From Gryganskiella cystojenkinii (Eukaryota; Mortierellomycota; Mortierellomycetes; Mortierellales; Mortierellaceae): a DNA stretch of 36,043 nucleotides. The first letter of the stretch is position 1. Each line of letters starts with the position of its first letter. The translations under genes and the position numbers were made by a program. Of the stretch, positions 1-10,271 are shown one piece after another. The notes below the pieces were generated by a model that was not told the DNA's origin, ran no database searches, and saw only the letters and a program-made list of their open reading frames with translations. The stretch is from assembly GCA_015852425.1 (NCBI GenBank), contig JAAAIG010000359.1:1-36043 (forward strand), read 5' to 3'.

Positions 1-620
1 CTGATAACGATAGAGCAGATAGAACGAAAGCAAAGAGATATAAGAGATACTCGGAAGATCATTTGCAAGGAGTGTTCCGAAAGAGGACGATTCAGACTTG
101 ACGATTGGCCAGTATGTGCAAGGAACAGCTGATGGTTGATACAGCGAAGGAAATGAACAAGGAAATAAATAAGGACAAGACCGAGGACCGATCATAAATT
201 TGACGCATTCATGAGGGAAGAGTTTAACCCAAGCTCAGCAGCTCAAGTCGTATCCGAATTGGCGAGAGCGGGTGCAATTGAGAGGCAAAGGCAGCTTTTG
301 CGACTAACCACAAAGCTCGCGATTTCTAACGAGAATATTTGTGTCCAGCCTTGGCTCTGCTTCAAAACCATTTCTTCTCCAATGCGGCTTGCAGTTGCTC
401 TCAAAGTATAACACAGAAGCACTACTTTTGTGATCGATTGTTCATTCCTCTTTCTGCAGACTGGATATGGCCAGTAGTCGTGTTTTGCTCTGTTGAATTT
501 TTTCTTTCTTACTCGCAATCTGCTTAGACGACTCAACAGGTTTACGAGTGCCTCTATATATCCGGGATGTGTAGAGAGTAGGTGAGGTGAAGGTGATGTT
601 GAAGAAGGAGAGGAGCCTGG
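1..620. other. No gene recognised; downstream end of the adjacent pseudogene
   Basis: No convincing coding exon or RNA gene is seen here. Open frames are short (under 100 codons), overlap on both strands and lack domain-like composition. From about 440 to 620 on the minus strand there is weak coding-like sequence that could be the out-of-frame continuation of the cytoplasmic tail of the pseudogene at 621-2750, but I cannot fix a reading frame. Confidence 0.4.
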
Positions 621-2750
621 TCATTCCGCTGGCGGACTATACGGTGCGGGATGCCACGCAGCCGGCGATGCTGCTGTTGATGCTGTTCCTGAATATCCGT
701 TTCGGATATCTCTCTGTAGACCCTGTCCATCAGGCGAGGCTCCACCGGTGACAAAGTTGGGACGAGCGTGAGTCGAGAATTGAAGGCCCTGCATGTAATC
801 CTGGAAAGTTTGGGCTGGAGGCCCTGGCATTGCTGCCATTGTTGTCCCTGTTATTGTTGTCGTGGGCAGAGCCACCGTAGCGCCAATGAAACCATGATGC
901 GCTACGTTCTGATCGTCACGAGTCACATCTGTTCTTGGCTCCATTTTCTGCACAATCGTATTGCCTTCTTCAATAGAGTCATGATCCTTTGGTGGTTATG
1001 CTGGTGCTACCGTCGTCACAGTGTCTGCTGCTGTTGCCGGTTTCGGGTGATTCTTGTGTCCCTTCATTTTTCTCCACAGGAAATAACCTACGCTGCTCCG
1101 GCGAGAACTAGTTCAGCGGCCATGACCCCTACGATCAATCCAACTTTGGATCCCCTGCCCTCCTCTGCAAGTTCAAAATGAAAATTGGGATCGATGCTGT
1201 CCGATATTGATCGAGATGTTTGAAAAGAAATTGCCTAATGACGAACCCAACAAAAACATGGCGGCCATCTGGTCACCGTTCCTCATTAACGCGAAGTCGC
1301 CATCGTTGACGGGCACGAAGAACCTTTGGCTGTAGAAACTCCGTGTGATCTTGACGGCCTTTCTAAGTTGCATTTGTCCATCGGGGTAGGGCATTTGCGA
1401 GATGAGGACACTGTCCCGGTCCTCATGTCCATTCAGTTAGACGCGAGTATAAATAGGAAGGGAAAAAAGGAAATCGGTTTAGAGAGACACTAACGACAGC
1501 GACTTATCAAACATCAATAATGGTAAATGTGCATACTTACCGCGTCTACGGCAAGGACATATAGAGTTCCTGCGGCACCATACCTGTCATTCGCAGACCA
1601 GAGTTCGTCCAGTTGACTCCCGCAAAGCTGGATACATCGATGATTCGTCCCTCTGGCGCTGTTGCGGGAAATGATGAGATCGGGAATGAACTGAGATAGG
1701 GCAAAGGATGTCCCTAGGCGTAGCTGTCGGAAAGTCTGTGCAAGCGTTTCCCGATAATCGCCACCTCGCGAGCCGCTTGATCATAGAGTGTTTCGCTCCA
1801 AACGTGATTTTGGAGTTTCGTACTTCATGTTCGTCAGATTTCACAACAAAAAGAGACCAGACATGACTTTGCTGGAGGTAGCATCTTTACCTTCTTCTAT
1901 TTAGCTACATGCGACAAAGTGTGGGTCGCCTCGTTCAGAGTAGCGAACGCTACATCGTGATCAGCATCAATGAACGAAAGAACCAGAGTTTCTGATCCAG
2001 CGTCCTTCACGTAAATCCGTTGAGATCTCCACCATGAATCGGTCATCGTCGGGTTACTCGTATCAATTGTGACGTTTAACCAAGATCCTTTTCCCTTGTA
2101 ATTAAAGCTGGCGTCCATTTTTTTTCATTGGGGTCATACTGGTAAAGTCTTGACCCACTGGGGTAAGGTGGAGAAGTAACTGTGGACTTTTCAAAACCGT
2201 AGTGCACCATCAGCGAGAAAACCCCTTTGGAATTGATATCGCACATACAGTGTTTGCGGGGTTCATAAATATATCCTGTCAATGACTCGAGGACGATCTT
2301 GGAAACTACACTCCATGTGAGGGACAGAGCACTTGCTGGACTGGCATTGGATTTACCAGAGCGATAACATCAGTGCCTCTGTCCGGGCATTTGCTGATCG
2401 TGTGTGAGGGTGATAACAGTAGTATGACGTAGTGTTGGCGTTGGTGGTGAGGCAGTTGAAGAGGATACCGCTCATGTCGAGGTAGCTTTGAATGAAGAAA
2501 GAAGATGGGAGGTAAAAAAAAAAAAAAAACTTGTGGGGAGACAAGAAGCGAGAATTATAAAAAAAAGCGGAACGAAAAGACACAATCTCGGTAAAGGTGC
2601 ACTGCCGGAACTGGTGCCGATCTAAAAACAAAACACGGCGGGTCTAGTCGAACTTTAACCTTGGGTCTGGAGACAGTCCAGGGAGAACCAGCCAGTGCGT
2701 AAATCTACTGCCGAGGGAGGGCACAGCATCATGCTGAGGAAGATGATCAT
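621..2750 (-). pseudogene. Degraded single-pass membrane protein (signal peptide, ectodomain, TM helix, Pro/Gln-rich tail)
   Basis: Read from 2750 downward, the minus strand carries a plausible gene that can only be followed by changing frame several times. A start at 2750 gives a hydrophobic signal-like segment (MIIFLSMMLCPPSAVDL). Cysteine-rich ectodomain pieces follow (for example CLTTNANTTSYYCYH near 2450, LTGYIYEPRKHCMCDINS near 2250, WWRSQRIYVKDAGSETLVLS near 2000). A clean-looking exon at about 1173-1435 then leads into a transmembrane helix (KVGLIVGVMAAELVLAGAA near 1110-1165) and a short cytoplasmic tail. Disruptions I see: frame changes near 2350, near 2100 (run of A), near 1180 and near 1100 (one base missing between the helix and GYFLWRKMK), plus an in-frame TAA near 1008. 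Splice sites such as gtaagt near 1545 survive, which fits recent decay. Family not identified; Mortierellaceae have many such Pro-rich-tailed surface proteins. Multiple sequencing errors are the alternative. Confidence 0.6.
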
Positions 2751-3061
2751 TCTCAATGCTTAGTCATGCTGTACGAAGTTTTCCCTTGGGTCAGTGCAGT
2801 TATCCTGATTCCACACGTGTATCAACGAAGAGAACCTTGTAAAACGTCCCAATAATCCAATATCTTTGTTATTTCCGCTTTAAATTGAATTACGCTCGTA
2901 GCTCGCTTTTAACTCTTTTTCTCTCATCCTCCCCACTTCCCTTCTGATTCCTCATCTCGACTCAACAAAACCATACCTTAAATCTCCTCGCCTCCATCTC
3001 TACTGCCGTTGCTTTATCGGAGTCATACTAAAAAAAAAAAAAAAAAGCGATCAGTACCAAA
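2751..3061. other. Divergent intergenic region between two pseudogenes
   Basis: About 310 bp separating the two head-to-head decayed genes. It ends in a pyrimidine-rich leader and a run of 16 A just before the plus-strand ATG at 3062, as seen before start codons elsewhere in this window. It was probably a bidirectional promoter. No other structure seen. Confidence 0.4.
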
Positions 3062-3906
3062 ATGTCGAATATCCGATGGCCAGAAAAGCCAAAGATCTTT
3101 ATCATCGGTGCGGGCGTGGCGGTTTGATGACGGCGATACTCTTAGAGAGAGCCGGTGCAGACTACTGTATCTTCGAACGCCACAATGAATTCAGGGCCAT
3201 CGGCAGCGCTACAGGCTTGTGGACCAACATCCTGTCGCTGTTCGAACAGCTTGGTGGTCTTGAAGAGTTTTCTTCCAACATCACTTTTGTAATCGCCTCG
3301 GGTGCTGTGAGATCAATCAGGTCCCCGATTGAAGCGCCATCCAGATCCGTTTTTACAATGCCGCCAAAGCTCTGGGTCAAGTCTGAAGGATTCCGAGTCC
3401 CATTCCGAGATGCGGAAACTCTCACTTTCCTGAAAGACAGTTGACTCCAGTTGTGTATCTATCCTGTTGAGTGACCAGAGGTACTCAAAGGCATCAGTTC
3501 TCGTATATCCACTTCGTGCTTGCTCGTTTCTTCTTCATCTCAGGGTTGTTGTTTTTTTCTGCTCTCTCGGTTTTACCTCCAACAGACACGTCCACCGTGG
3601 TTTATGAGGTCCATGTATCCAATCTAGTTCATATTGCCATCAAAGATGTTGAGATCGATTTGTTCTTTTGATATATCCATGAGCTGGTTTTACGGTCGGA
3701 CGGTCCTCATCGGCGATGCCTGTCATAAGATGTTGCCCAACGCCGGTCGCAGGGCAATGAACGCAATGATCGACGCAGTGTCCTTGGCGGACGCGATTTA
3801 CGAGATGGAGGACCCTTCACCGTCAAGTATCACCGAGGCCTTTAAAGGTTATTATAAGATTCGATACCCTCACGCCATCTCGAGTCTTGCGCAGAAAAGA
3901 AAATGA
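3062..3906 (+). pseudogene. FAD-dependent monooxygenase remnant (frameshifted, internally deleted)
   Basis: The ATG at 3062 opens with an N-terminal Rossmann motif, KPKIFIIGAGVA, typical of PHBH-type FAD-binding-3 monooxygenases. One base is missing near 3120: restoring one G would continue GAGVAG into LMTAILLERAGADYCIFERH, while the actual frame hits TGA. The second frame continues with a typical stretch (SATGLWTNILSLFEQLGGLEEF) but stops at 3442-3444. A third block at about 3680-3906 carries the second FAD-binding motif GRTVLIGDACHKMLPNAGR, then RAMNAMIDAVSLADAIYEM, with Arg where the family usually has Gly. The middle of the domain is largely missing: about 270 recognisable codons against about 400-450 in intact relatives. 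The remaining tail ends early at QKRK. Not expected to make an active enzyme. Confidence 0.85.
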
Positions 3907-4617
3907 GAAAAACAAACTAATAATGAACACTTGATAGACTTCAAAAGGTTCTTAGAGAGTCGATGCTTGATTAGGTGAAATAAAGAATGGCCTGCTTCTT
4001 ACCTTCCGGCTTTACAACGAAGAAAAAAAATTACGTCAGCACTAAGGTCAGCACTAAGGTCAACAAAAAATCGCTCATCATTACCTACAGTACAGTTTGG
4101 AAAGAGGAAGAAGGCGACAAATTTAAGACTGAAGGATGAAAACAAGAGCCCTTCTAGAGAAAACCTTCGTTTTTCTAGAAAACAGTATCAAGCAAATGCG
4201 ATATTGTGAAGTGCACTACTACCCCTGTTTTGCTTGGACTCCGGTTAGCCATTTTCTATTCATTCAAATCGAAAAAAGCGCATGAGGTGCATAGAAAAAC
4301 TGCAGAGCAGTAGCAAACGTCTCTCAAGAAAATTCCGGCGTCCAGTCATTTTTCAAGGTCCAGGCCCAAAATTTCTCTTTCACGTTTTTGGCAATTCTCC
4401 ATAATCGCTCCTTGGCGCATACGTTCGAGAAGTTTTCAGATGCCAAGAAGACGGCTCATCAAGGATTCGTTTTCTCGAGGCTTTCGATATGCCTTTTGGT
4501 TTATTTTTGACTTTCAGGTGACAGGAAGGAGGATACGAGGAAGATAATCACCGGCGTCTCGTCTGTGCTAGAGTCCTCAGAAGGAAATATCACAGTGAGG
4601 GGCTCGATGCCCAAATT
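3907..4617. other. Intergenic region, no gene seen
   Basis: Contains the 3' flank of the monooxygenase remnant and the 3' flank of the minus-strand RRM gene. The only small structures I see are a 12-bp direct repeat (gtcagcactaag at 4035-4046 and 4047-4058) and an imperfect inverted repeat around 4152-4180 built on TTCTAGA. A 51-codon ATG frame starts at about 4137 with no recognisable content; I do not call it. Confidence 0.5.
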
Positions 4618-5214
4618 CTACCACGATGTCCGAGAAGCTGGCTCTTCATATCCTAAAGACAAAACAAGGAGCGAAAGCACGACCACAAAAAATAAAATAG
4701 GTCAGGAGTAAAGCCCAAAAAAAAAAAAAAAAGCTGAATAACACGATTGTCTAGTACCTCCTTGGTATTGGGACGAATCGTCCATATACCCTGCGTCAGC
4801 ACGAGCATAGTCGTGGGTGCCTTGATCTCTTAATCCACCATTACTGTATCCACCTCCTTGGTATTGGGACGAATCGTCCATATACCCTGCGTCAGCACGA
4901 GCAGAGTCGCGGGTACCTTGATCTCTTAATCCACCACTACTATATCCACTTCCAATGACATCTCCATCTTGGGGAGTAGCACGACGTACTTTAATCTGAC
5001 GACCTTCAAGATCTGTATTGTTCATGGCTTGGATCGCATTTTGAGCACCACCAGCGTCCGCAAAGGTCACATAGCCGAACCCACGGCTACGACCCGAGGA
5101 AGCTTCTTTGGCAACAATCAGGTCAACAATATTCCCATAGGAGGAAAACGCACTTCGGAGACTTTCATCGGTTGTGTTCCAGCTCAGGTGCTCGACAAAG
5201 ATCCTGCTCTCCAT
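4618..5214 (-). CDS. Small RRM-domain RNA-binding protein with a duplicated Gly/Asp-rich tail
   Basis: The product begins MESRIFVEHLSWNTTDESL, and one RNA-recognition motif occupies residues 1-80: RNP2 is IFVEHL and RNP1 is RGFGYVTF. This is the layout of glycine-rich RNA-binding proteins (single-stranded RNA binding, splicing or stress-mRNA roles). The tail holds two near-identical 32-residue units (YSSGGLRDQGT..QYQGGG and YSNGGLRDQGT..QYQGG). I prefer two exons, 4758-5214 and 4618-4652. The donor is GTACTAG at 4757, the acceptor is ctttag at 4653, and a long T-run lies inside the intron; this gives 163 residues ending YEEPASRTSW. Without splicing, the frame runs through the T-run and ends AFFFFFGLYS at 4702 (170 residues), which looks like translated intron. 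The start at 5214 sits 4 nt after a tttttttag acceptor, suggesting a 5'-UTR intron. Confidence 0.85.
4756..4948. repeat. 96-bp tandem duplication inside the RRM gene
   Basis: Two adjacent units of 96 bp, period visible from cctccttggtattgggacg starting at about 4757 and again at about 4853. They are nearly identical over most of their length and encode the two 32-residue tail repeats. The period is a multiple of three, so the frame is kept. Confidence 0.85.
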
Positions 5215-5218
5215 TGTG

Positions 5219-5328
5219 CTAAAAAAAAGTGTTAAATAAGATCGGGTGCGGTAGCCGAGGTGAGGATGAGGAGAGCATGAGCTGGTGCTACGGTTTGAGT
5301 CTCGGCGCTACGATTTTGAATTCTTTAC
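5219..5328 (-). other. Predicted 5'-UTR intron of the RRM gene
   Basis: On the minus strand, TTGTAG is followed by the donor gtaaag at 5328, and the acceptor tttttttag ends at 5219, four bases before the start codon at 5214. Leader introns this close to ATG are common for highly expressed fungal RNA-binding proteins. Inferred from sequence only. Confidence 0.45.
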
Positions 5329-6945
5329 CTACAATTTGGTGCTAGCTGATATGCTATACGGTTGTAGGTGAGTTTGTTCGATTGTTTGTTGAAAATGAAG
5401 GAATAAAAATGGAAGGCGCGGGGAAGAAGAGAAAAAGTGAACACGAAAAAGAGAGGAAAGTGAAAACGCAAATATTCCCACCCTTTCTTGTTGCAAGTGT
5501 GGCATGAGTCACACCACACTTGCATGACATGCATTGTCTGAGCAGTCCAAGGCGGTGGTGTTCCAAGTTTTCAGTATGCACTGCCTTTTCTGGGGTTATT
5601 GACGTCTCCTTCATGTTCTGACTTCTTTTGCAGCTGGACTACTTAGCGTAGTCCATGTTTCGTTAGAACGCCACCAAAACGATTTTTGTTCTGCGGAAGC
5701 GCTGCAACCCGTCTTATCTTGTCTTCCTCAATAGTGTCAATTTCCCCTTTCTCCGCCCCTCTCCTGTTTTTTTGTGATGACATTCCGCTATTGGGCTGTG
5801 AGACGAACAGCACAACAATGGGGTCGTTTTAACATAGAATAAAACGAGAGGGAGTCGTGCGTAAAGAAGTGTGCCTTGGGCTTTGCTCGCATGCATCCAA
5901 TCCACCGTCAGTTTTATACCATTGACTCTAAGATAATCCTCGATCTATTCCATTGCAAGATATTTTTTATAGCTTTTCATCTAGCGAACCGTTATCGGGG
6001 AAATAATAGAGAGCAAGGGGGGGGGGAGGTCTTTTCAAACCCTCCGACCCTACAGTACCTTGATCCTGCCCCATGGTTGAGAAGACCATCGGCGAAGTCA
6101 ACCGACCGAATCAACGCTCAGAACTCGAACTGAGCAAGTATTTTCGTGTTGGAATTAGGGGTGACGATATCAAAAAGTCTTCATTCTTCCACGACGATTA
6201 AAAACGGCCTCCTTTGCTTCCGTCCCGTTTCTCCTCTCGCTCTCCATCTTCCCTTCAGTCCCGCCATTATTTTCTACTATTGTCCCTCCTGTTTGAATGC
6301 GCACGCACCATCGAGTTCGTGTTAATGAACGCTACACTAAATTGACCAAAATGAAAAGAGCAGGCCCCAGCCGCATTTCCTTCTTCGCACCAAAATATGA
6401 CAAAAAACAAAGGGAGTTCTTACCCCATGGTTCTTTCATAAGCTCTATCCCTCCCCCTCGTTCATGGCTTGGGCTCGGTTCGTTTCGGTGCTTAAGCTGG
6501 GAGAAAGGGGGAAGAAGAGGGGGAAAGAACCACAAACAAAAAGAAAGGACACAAGCCCCATGCTACCTTTGTGTTTTCCTGTCATGCTTCGGTTCGCTGT
6601 TTGTTGGTTCATCTCTCTATCTGTTTGTTTCAGGGTTCAAAGCAAACGAAACCAACCTCATGAAAAATTGTTGGGTTCTTCCGCAACATCCAAAAAACTA
6701 AAATAAACATTTTTCGTCTGTCAAAGCGCGTACCCCTCTTTGATCTTTTATTTTTGTCCCTTTTTCATTTCTTCCTCTTTTCACTTCCCTTGTTGTCTTC
6801 TCTTGTCCTGTTCCTTACTCACAGGCTCGTTCTGCACCCAACTTGTTTCAAAGAAATCGTACATGGATATCTCTCTTACTCTTCATCCTACTCTTTTAAC
6901 TTTCTTCAGTTCACACACAGCAACAACAACAGCTTCATCCTCTCG
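5329..6945. other. 1.6-kb divergent upstream region (RRM gene / TMEM135-like gene)
   Basis: No gene is called. Open frames at about 6297-6701 and 6740-6945 on the plus strand are Phe/Ser/Leu-rich translations of a strongly pyrimidine-biased leader. The plus-strand half from about 6700 is C+T rich, with ttcag-like acceptors (for example tttgtttcag near 6630), so the TMEM135-like transcript may have a spliced leader. A run of nine G sits at about 6018-6026. The phrase ccccatgg occurs near 6070 and 6422. Confidence 0.4.
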
Positions 6946-9769
6946 ATGTCAAAGATCTTCAGGGTGTCACCCTCAGGACTCGCCACCTCTGGTGTCTCTG
7001 CCCAAGACCCTTCTCCTTCGACACCTTCTTCTTCTTCTCTTTCAACCATTGACGACAGCAGCCCTAACACACCCATCACTCCTCTTTCCCCCACCCAAGG
7101 TCTCAGTCCTTTCACCACTCTACACACACCTACTACTGCTCCTTCAAATCCAACGTCGACTAAAAAAAACCAAGAGCAAAAGAACAAGAGACTTTCCACT
7201 GAACCGTCCAAGGTCCTCCTCTCGTTCTTTCTCTCGCCTGCTGGATACAACTTGCTTCATTTTGATCAAAGAAAGAGCAAAATGGTCACGAATCGCAATA
7301 AGAATAGCAAAGAGAAAAAGGAGGATGTCTCAACCAAAGACTCGCAAGACAAGCATGATGGCAACAACAACACAACCATGGGATCAACAAAGAAAGGAGC
7401 GCGATCTTTGACTGCGAATAGGTCTAAGCGTCGTATTCAAGGGTCCTTTATCGATCCAGAAGAGTACCACCAATGGTTCAAGTAAGCTACTGCTCGCTCT
7501 CTCTCCTTATCTCAACGATGTCAATCCTTCCTCGCCTACAAAATTCACCGCCCAAACCAACATGCCTGCTCCTCAAAAAAAAAGGAAGCCAAAAAACCCT
7601 GTTTTGGTGCCCTTCAACTCCGCCTCATGGCCGCAACAAGCACAGCAGCTATCTCAGCGCTCTAACTACGAATTGAAATTGACTTTCGGCTTATCCAAAA
7701 AAAACGTCTTCGACCAAATATTAGAACTGAGGTCCTTTCTCCCTCAGATTCCTCCCATCCGTTGTTATCATCCCACCCTGGCGATCTCTCTTCAGCGACC
7801 CGATCTGCCATTCGAGGTTTCATTCTAGCCTTCATTGCCGGGTCTATCCTCGACGTCCTCTTCCCCGCGGTCTTAAAACAAAAGTTCAAGGGACTTGGTC
7901 ACAGGCTTTTCTTCGGAAACCAATCCTCTGTCGCTTTGGGTGCATCGGCTGGTGGGTTCGCGTTTTGTTACAAGATCCTGTTTCGCCACATCACCCTTTT
8001 TTTCGATCGGGTCACCAAAAGTTTTCCATATGAACAATTAAAATCCTCGATGCGAATCGATTCCGGGGTCGACTTGGATCTGGATGGTGAACAAGTACAG
8101 GGCCAGGAAGAGAACGCGAACGGCATCATCGAGTCAAAGCTCTCCTCCAGGAAATGGGTTCCTGCAGCTCTGGCAGCACTCTTGGCTTCTCCCGCGTTTG
8201 CATTGATCCCAGGTCAGGCCCGACGGTTGACCATGGCCATGTACTTTTTGACGTATGCTGGAGAGGTAACCTACTCTGCTTTAGAGTTCAAGGGATTAAC
8301 CCAGTGGTTGCCCAGCTGGTTCGGAATCTGGTTACTGTTCCCAATCAGTGCCGGTCAGACCATCCACACGTTCTTCCATCATGGCGATTGCTTCCCAGTA
8401 AGTTTCTATATTTTTTACTCTCCAGTATCCCTTTTTCTTGTTCGTCAACCGTAGTTTGAATCGTTTTTTGGATCGCAAAAAAACAAACAAAAGGAAAGAA
8501 GCACATCCTCTCCTGGAATGAAAACGTCATAAAAAAGGAGGGACAGGACGCGGTGTAAAGGAGAAACAAAAAAAAGGGTGCTCCAGAAGAGTACATCAAG
8601 GGAGACTATCTCTATTCTCTATCTTTTTTGTTATTACCATTCTCTTTTTCGCCGACTTGGCAGCATTTGTAATCTGCGGTTCTCACACTTCGTCCCTTCT
8701 TCAGCACCTATGAGCGCATATCTCTATCCACGTTGTCCCGATTTTGTAAAAAAAAATAATGCCTAATTATTCATTCCTGGCATCCTACGAGTAGCTGGCG
8801 TTCAGAAAGGTTATCATGTCTCAAAGTAATCCTTATCTGGTACGTCCACGAGGGTACGACGCCAAGACTCTAGGTCCTTATCCAGAAGGCGAACATGTCT
8901 TCATTGCTCTCAGCAACTATGCTCGCGCTCGTGCCTACAACGCTCATTTACCCGCCTCTGCGATCCAACCCGAACTCTCCGACACGGCCACTGCAGTCTC
9001 GTCCCTTGCGACCGTGGCTGCAACCGCTGGATCCTTCCTCGTTCCCTCTTCGACAGAATCGGTCTTGAGACATACGGAAGGTATGGGTCATCACTCAGCT
9101 CTCTGTCGATTTTTCCACCCTAATACCCCTAGTTGCTCTGCCGCCGCCATGACCCTGGCGGGCAGGTACATGAAGTTTGCCTTGAAACTCTATGGAACAC
9201 TCGCGGTTCTGGCGTTCCTGGCCAAGGGCGGGAATGTAGTCAAGCATGGATACTTGAACTACTTCAAGAGATCTGGTATTGCCACAGTCAAGAGTGCAGT
9301 CAGTACCTGGGGAATGATGGTCACGTCCTTCTCACTGTTGTGCACCATGGATCGGTACCTTCCAGCAACTTTTATGCCGACGAAACGGTAACGTTAGTTA
9401 AACGTTTCTCCTCTTGTCAACGATTAGATTCCTTTTTTTATTTTGAAAAAGTGTCCCTTTGTTCTAACCCTCTCATGTTTTTGGACCCCACTTTTCAGAC
9501 TCTACTTGAACGGTTTCCTGGGTGGATTGTGGATTCTGGTCGAGTCCCCTCAACGTCAGTCTGCGTTGACGCTGTATTATACCCGGTTTATGCTGGAGGG
9601 ACTCTGGCGTCGGTTGGTGAAGGCAGGATGGGCCACGAACTTTAAAAATGGCGAAACCTTGATCTTTGGTCTGGCCATGGCAGTGATCATGGGTATCTTT
9701 GAGTCTTTGCCGAAAATGCAACGCAAGAGTATGATCCAGGGCGCTCTTACAAAGATCTTCGTCGATTGA
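6946..9769 (+). CDS. TMEM135-like multi-pass membrane protein
   Basis: Four exons, 6946-7481, 7725-8397, 8795-9387 and 9499-9769, join in frame to 690 codons. The ATG at 6946 is the first after the pyrimidine-rich leader. The first exon encodes a Ser/Thr/Pro- and Lys-rich cytosolic-type region (about 1-178) with the phrase IDPEEYHQWF. The rest matches the TMEM135/Tim17-related family: hydrophobic segments (AIRGFILAFIAGSILDVLFP, SVALGASAGGFAFCYKILF, LAALLASPAFALIPG), the conserved HTFFHHGDCFP, then SNPYLVRPRGYD, a Cys-rich CRFFHPNTPSC, and a second membrane half (LNGFLGGLWILVES). TMEM135 proteins act in peroxisomal/mitochondrial lipid handling and mitochondrial dynamics; the role here is inferred from the family. 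Human TMEM135 is about 458 residues, and the excess is mainly the N-terminal extension. The exon 1-2 junction (acceptor attag at 7724) is the least certain; acceptor gagtag at 8794 restores the family-like LAFRKVIMSQSNPY. Confidence 0.85.
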
Positions 9770-10271
9770 TAGGGTCCCCTTTCTCCTGCAGCACCAGATT
9801 ATAATAATAAAAGTCTCTGGACTGGGACACATGACGAATTCTGCACTCTTTTTGCAGTAAGTGATCGTGTTTTAGTACGCCTGAAGCTGATAGAGGCAGT
9901 TGGTTATTGGACTGTCATTCAATAAGTTGTATTGTTACTACCTCCGTGTCTTTTGGTCGTCCAAACCCGGATGCGATCTCCGGGGGTCATGCCTCAGGCA
10001 GTCGAATTTTTAGTACCAGGTAGGATCCGACCCTTCTGAACACTCAAACAAAAGAACCGAGATTGGACAATAAAAAAGAGAACGAAAAAAGGCGCGGGGG
10101 TCCTTCAATATTATTGGTATTATTTTGTGGGACGGCGGAGAAAGGGATTAGCGGAGATAGGTAGGAAGAGAGTGTTCAATCCGATGACCTTTTGTACTGC
10201 TGTAAAAGAGAGGGAGTGAGAGAGGGAGAGACAAATCTAGGGAGTCTTCCGGTTTGAAAAAATTCTGATGT
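9770..10271. other. Convergent 3' intergenic region
   Basis: Lies between the stops of the plus-strand TMEM135-like gene and the minus-strand esterase gene. It contains an AATAAA at 9806-9811, 37 bp after the TMEM135-like stop. Otherwise no gene or notable repeat. Confidence 0.55.
9806..9811 (+). terminator. Polyadenylation signal AATAAA of the TMEM135-like gene
   Basis: A canonical AATAAA in an A/T-rich context (ataataataaaag) shortly after the TGA at 9767-9769. Confidence 0.5.

Noticed and set aside
1444..1456. A TATA-like element (gagtataaatagg) on the plus strand
   Set aside because: It falls in an apparent intron of the minus-strand pseudogene and no plus-strand gene follows it.
4035..4058. 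12-bp direct repeat gtcagcactaag twice
   Set aside because: Only two copies with no associated gene or motif; consistent with simple slippage.
6297..6701. A 134-codon plus-strand frame before the TMEM135-like gene
   Set aside because: Composition follows the local homopolymer and pyrimidine bias, no family features, and it overlaps other frames of similar length.
8705..8755. A candidate TMEM135-like exon after ttcttcag at 8704
   Set aside because: It does not keep frame with the exon ending at 8397 (immediate TGA), whereas the acceptor at 8794 restores both frame and family-like sequence.
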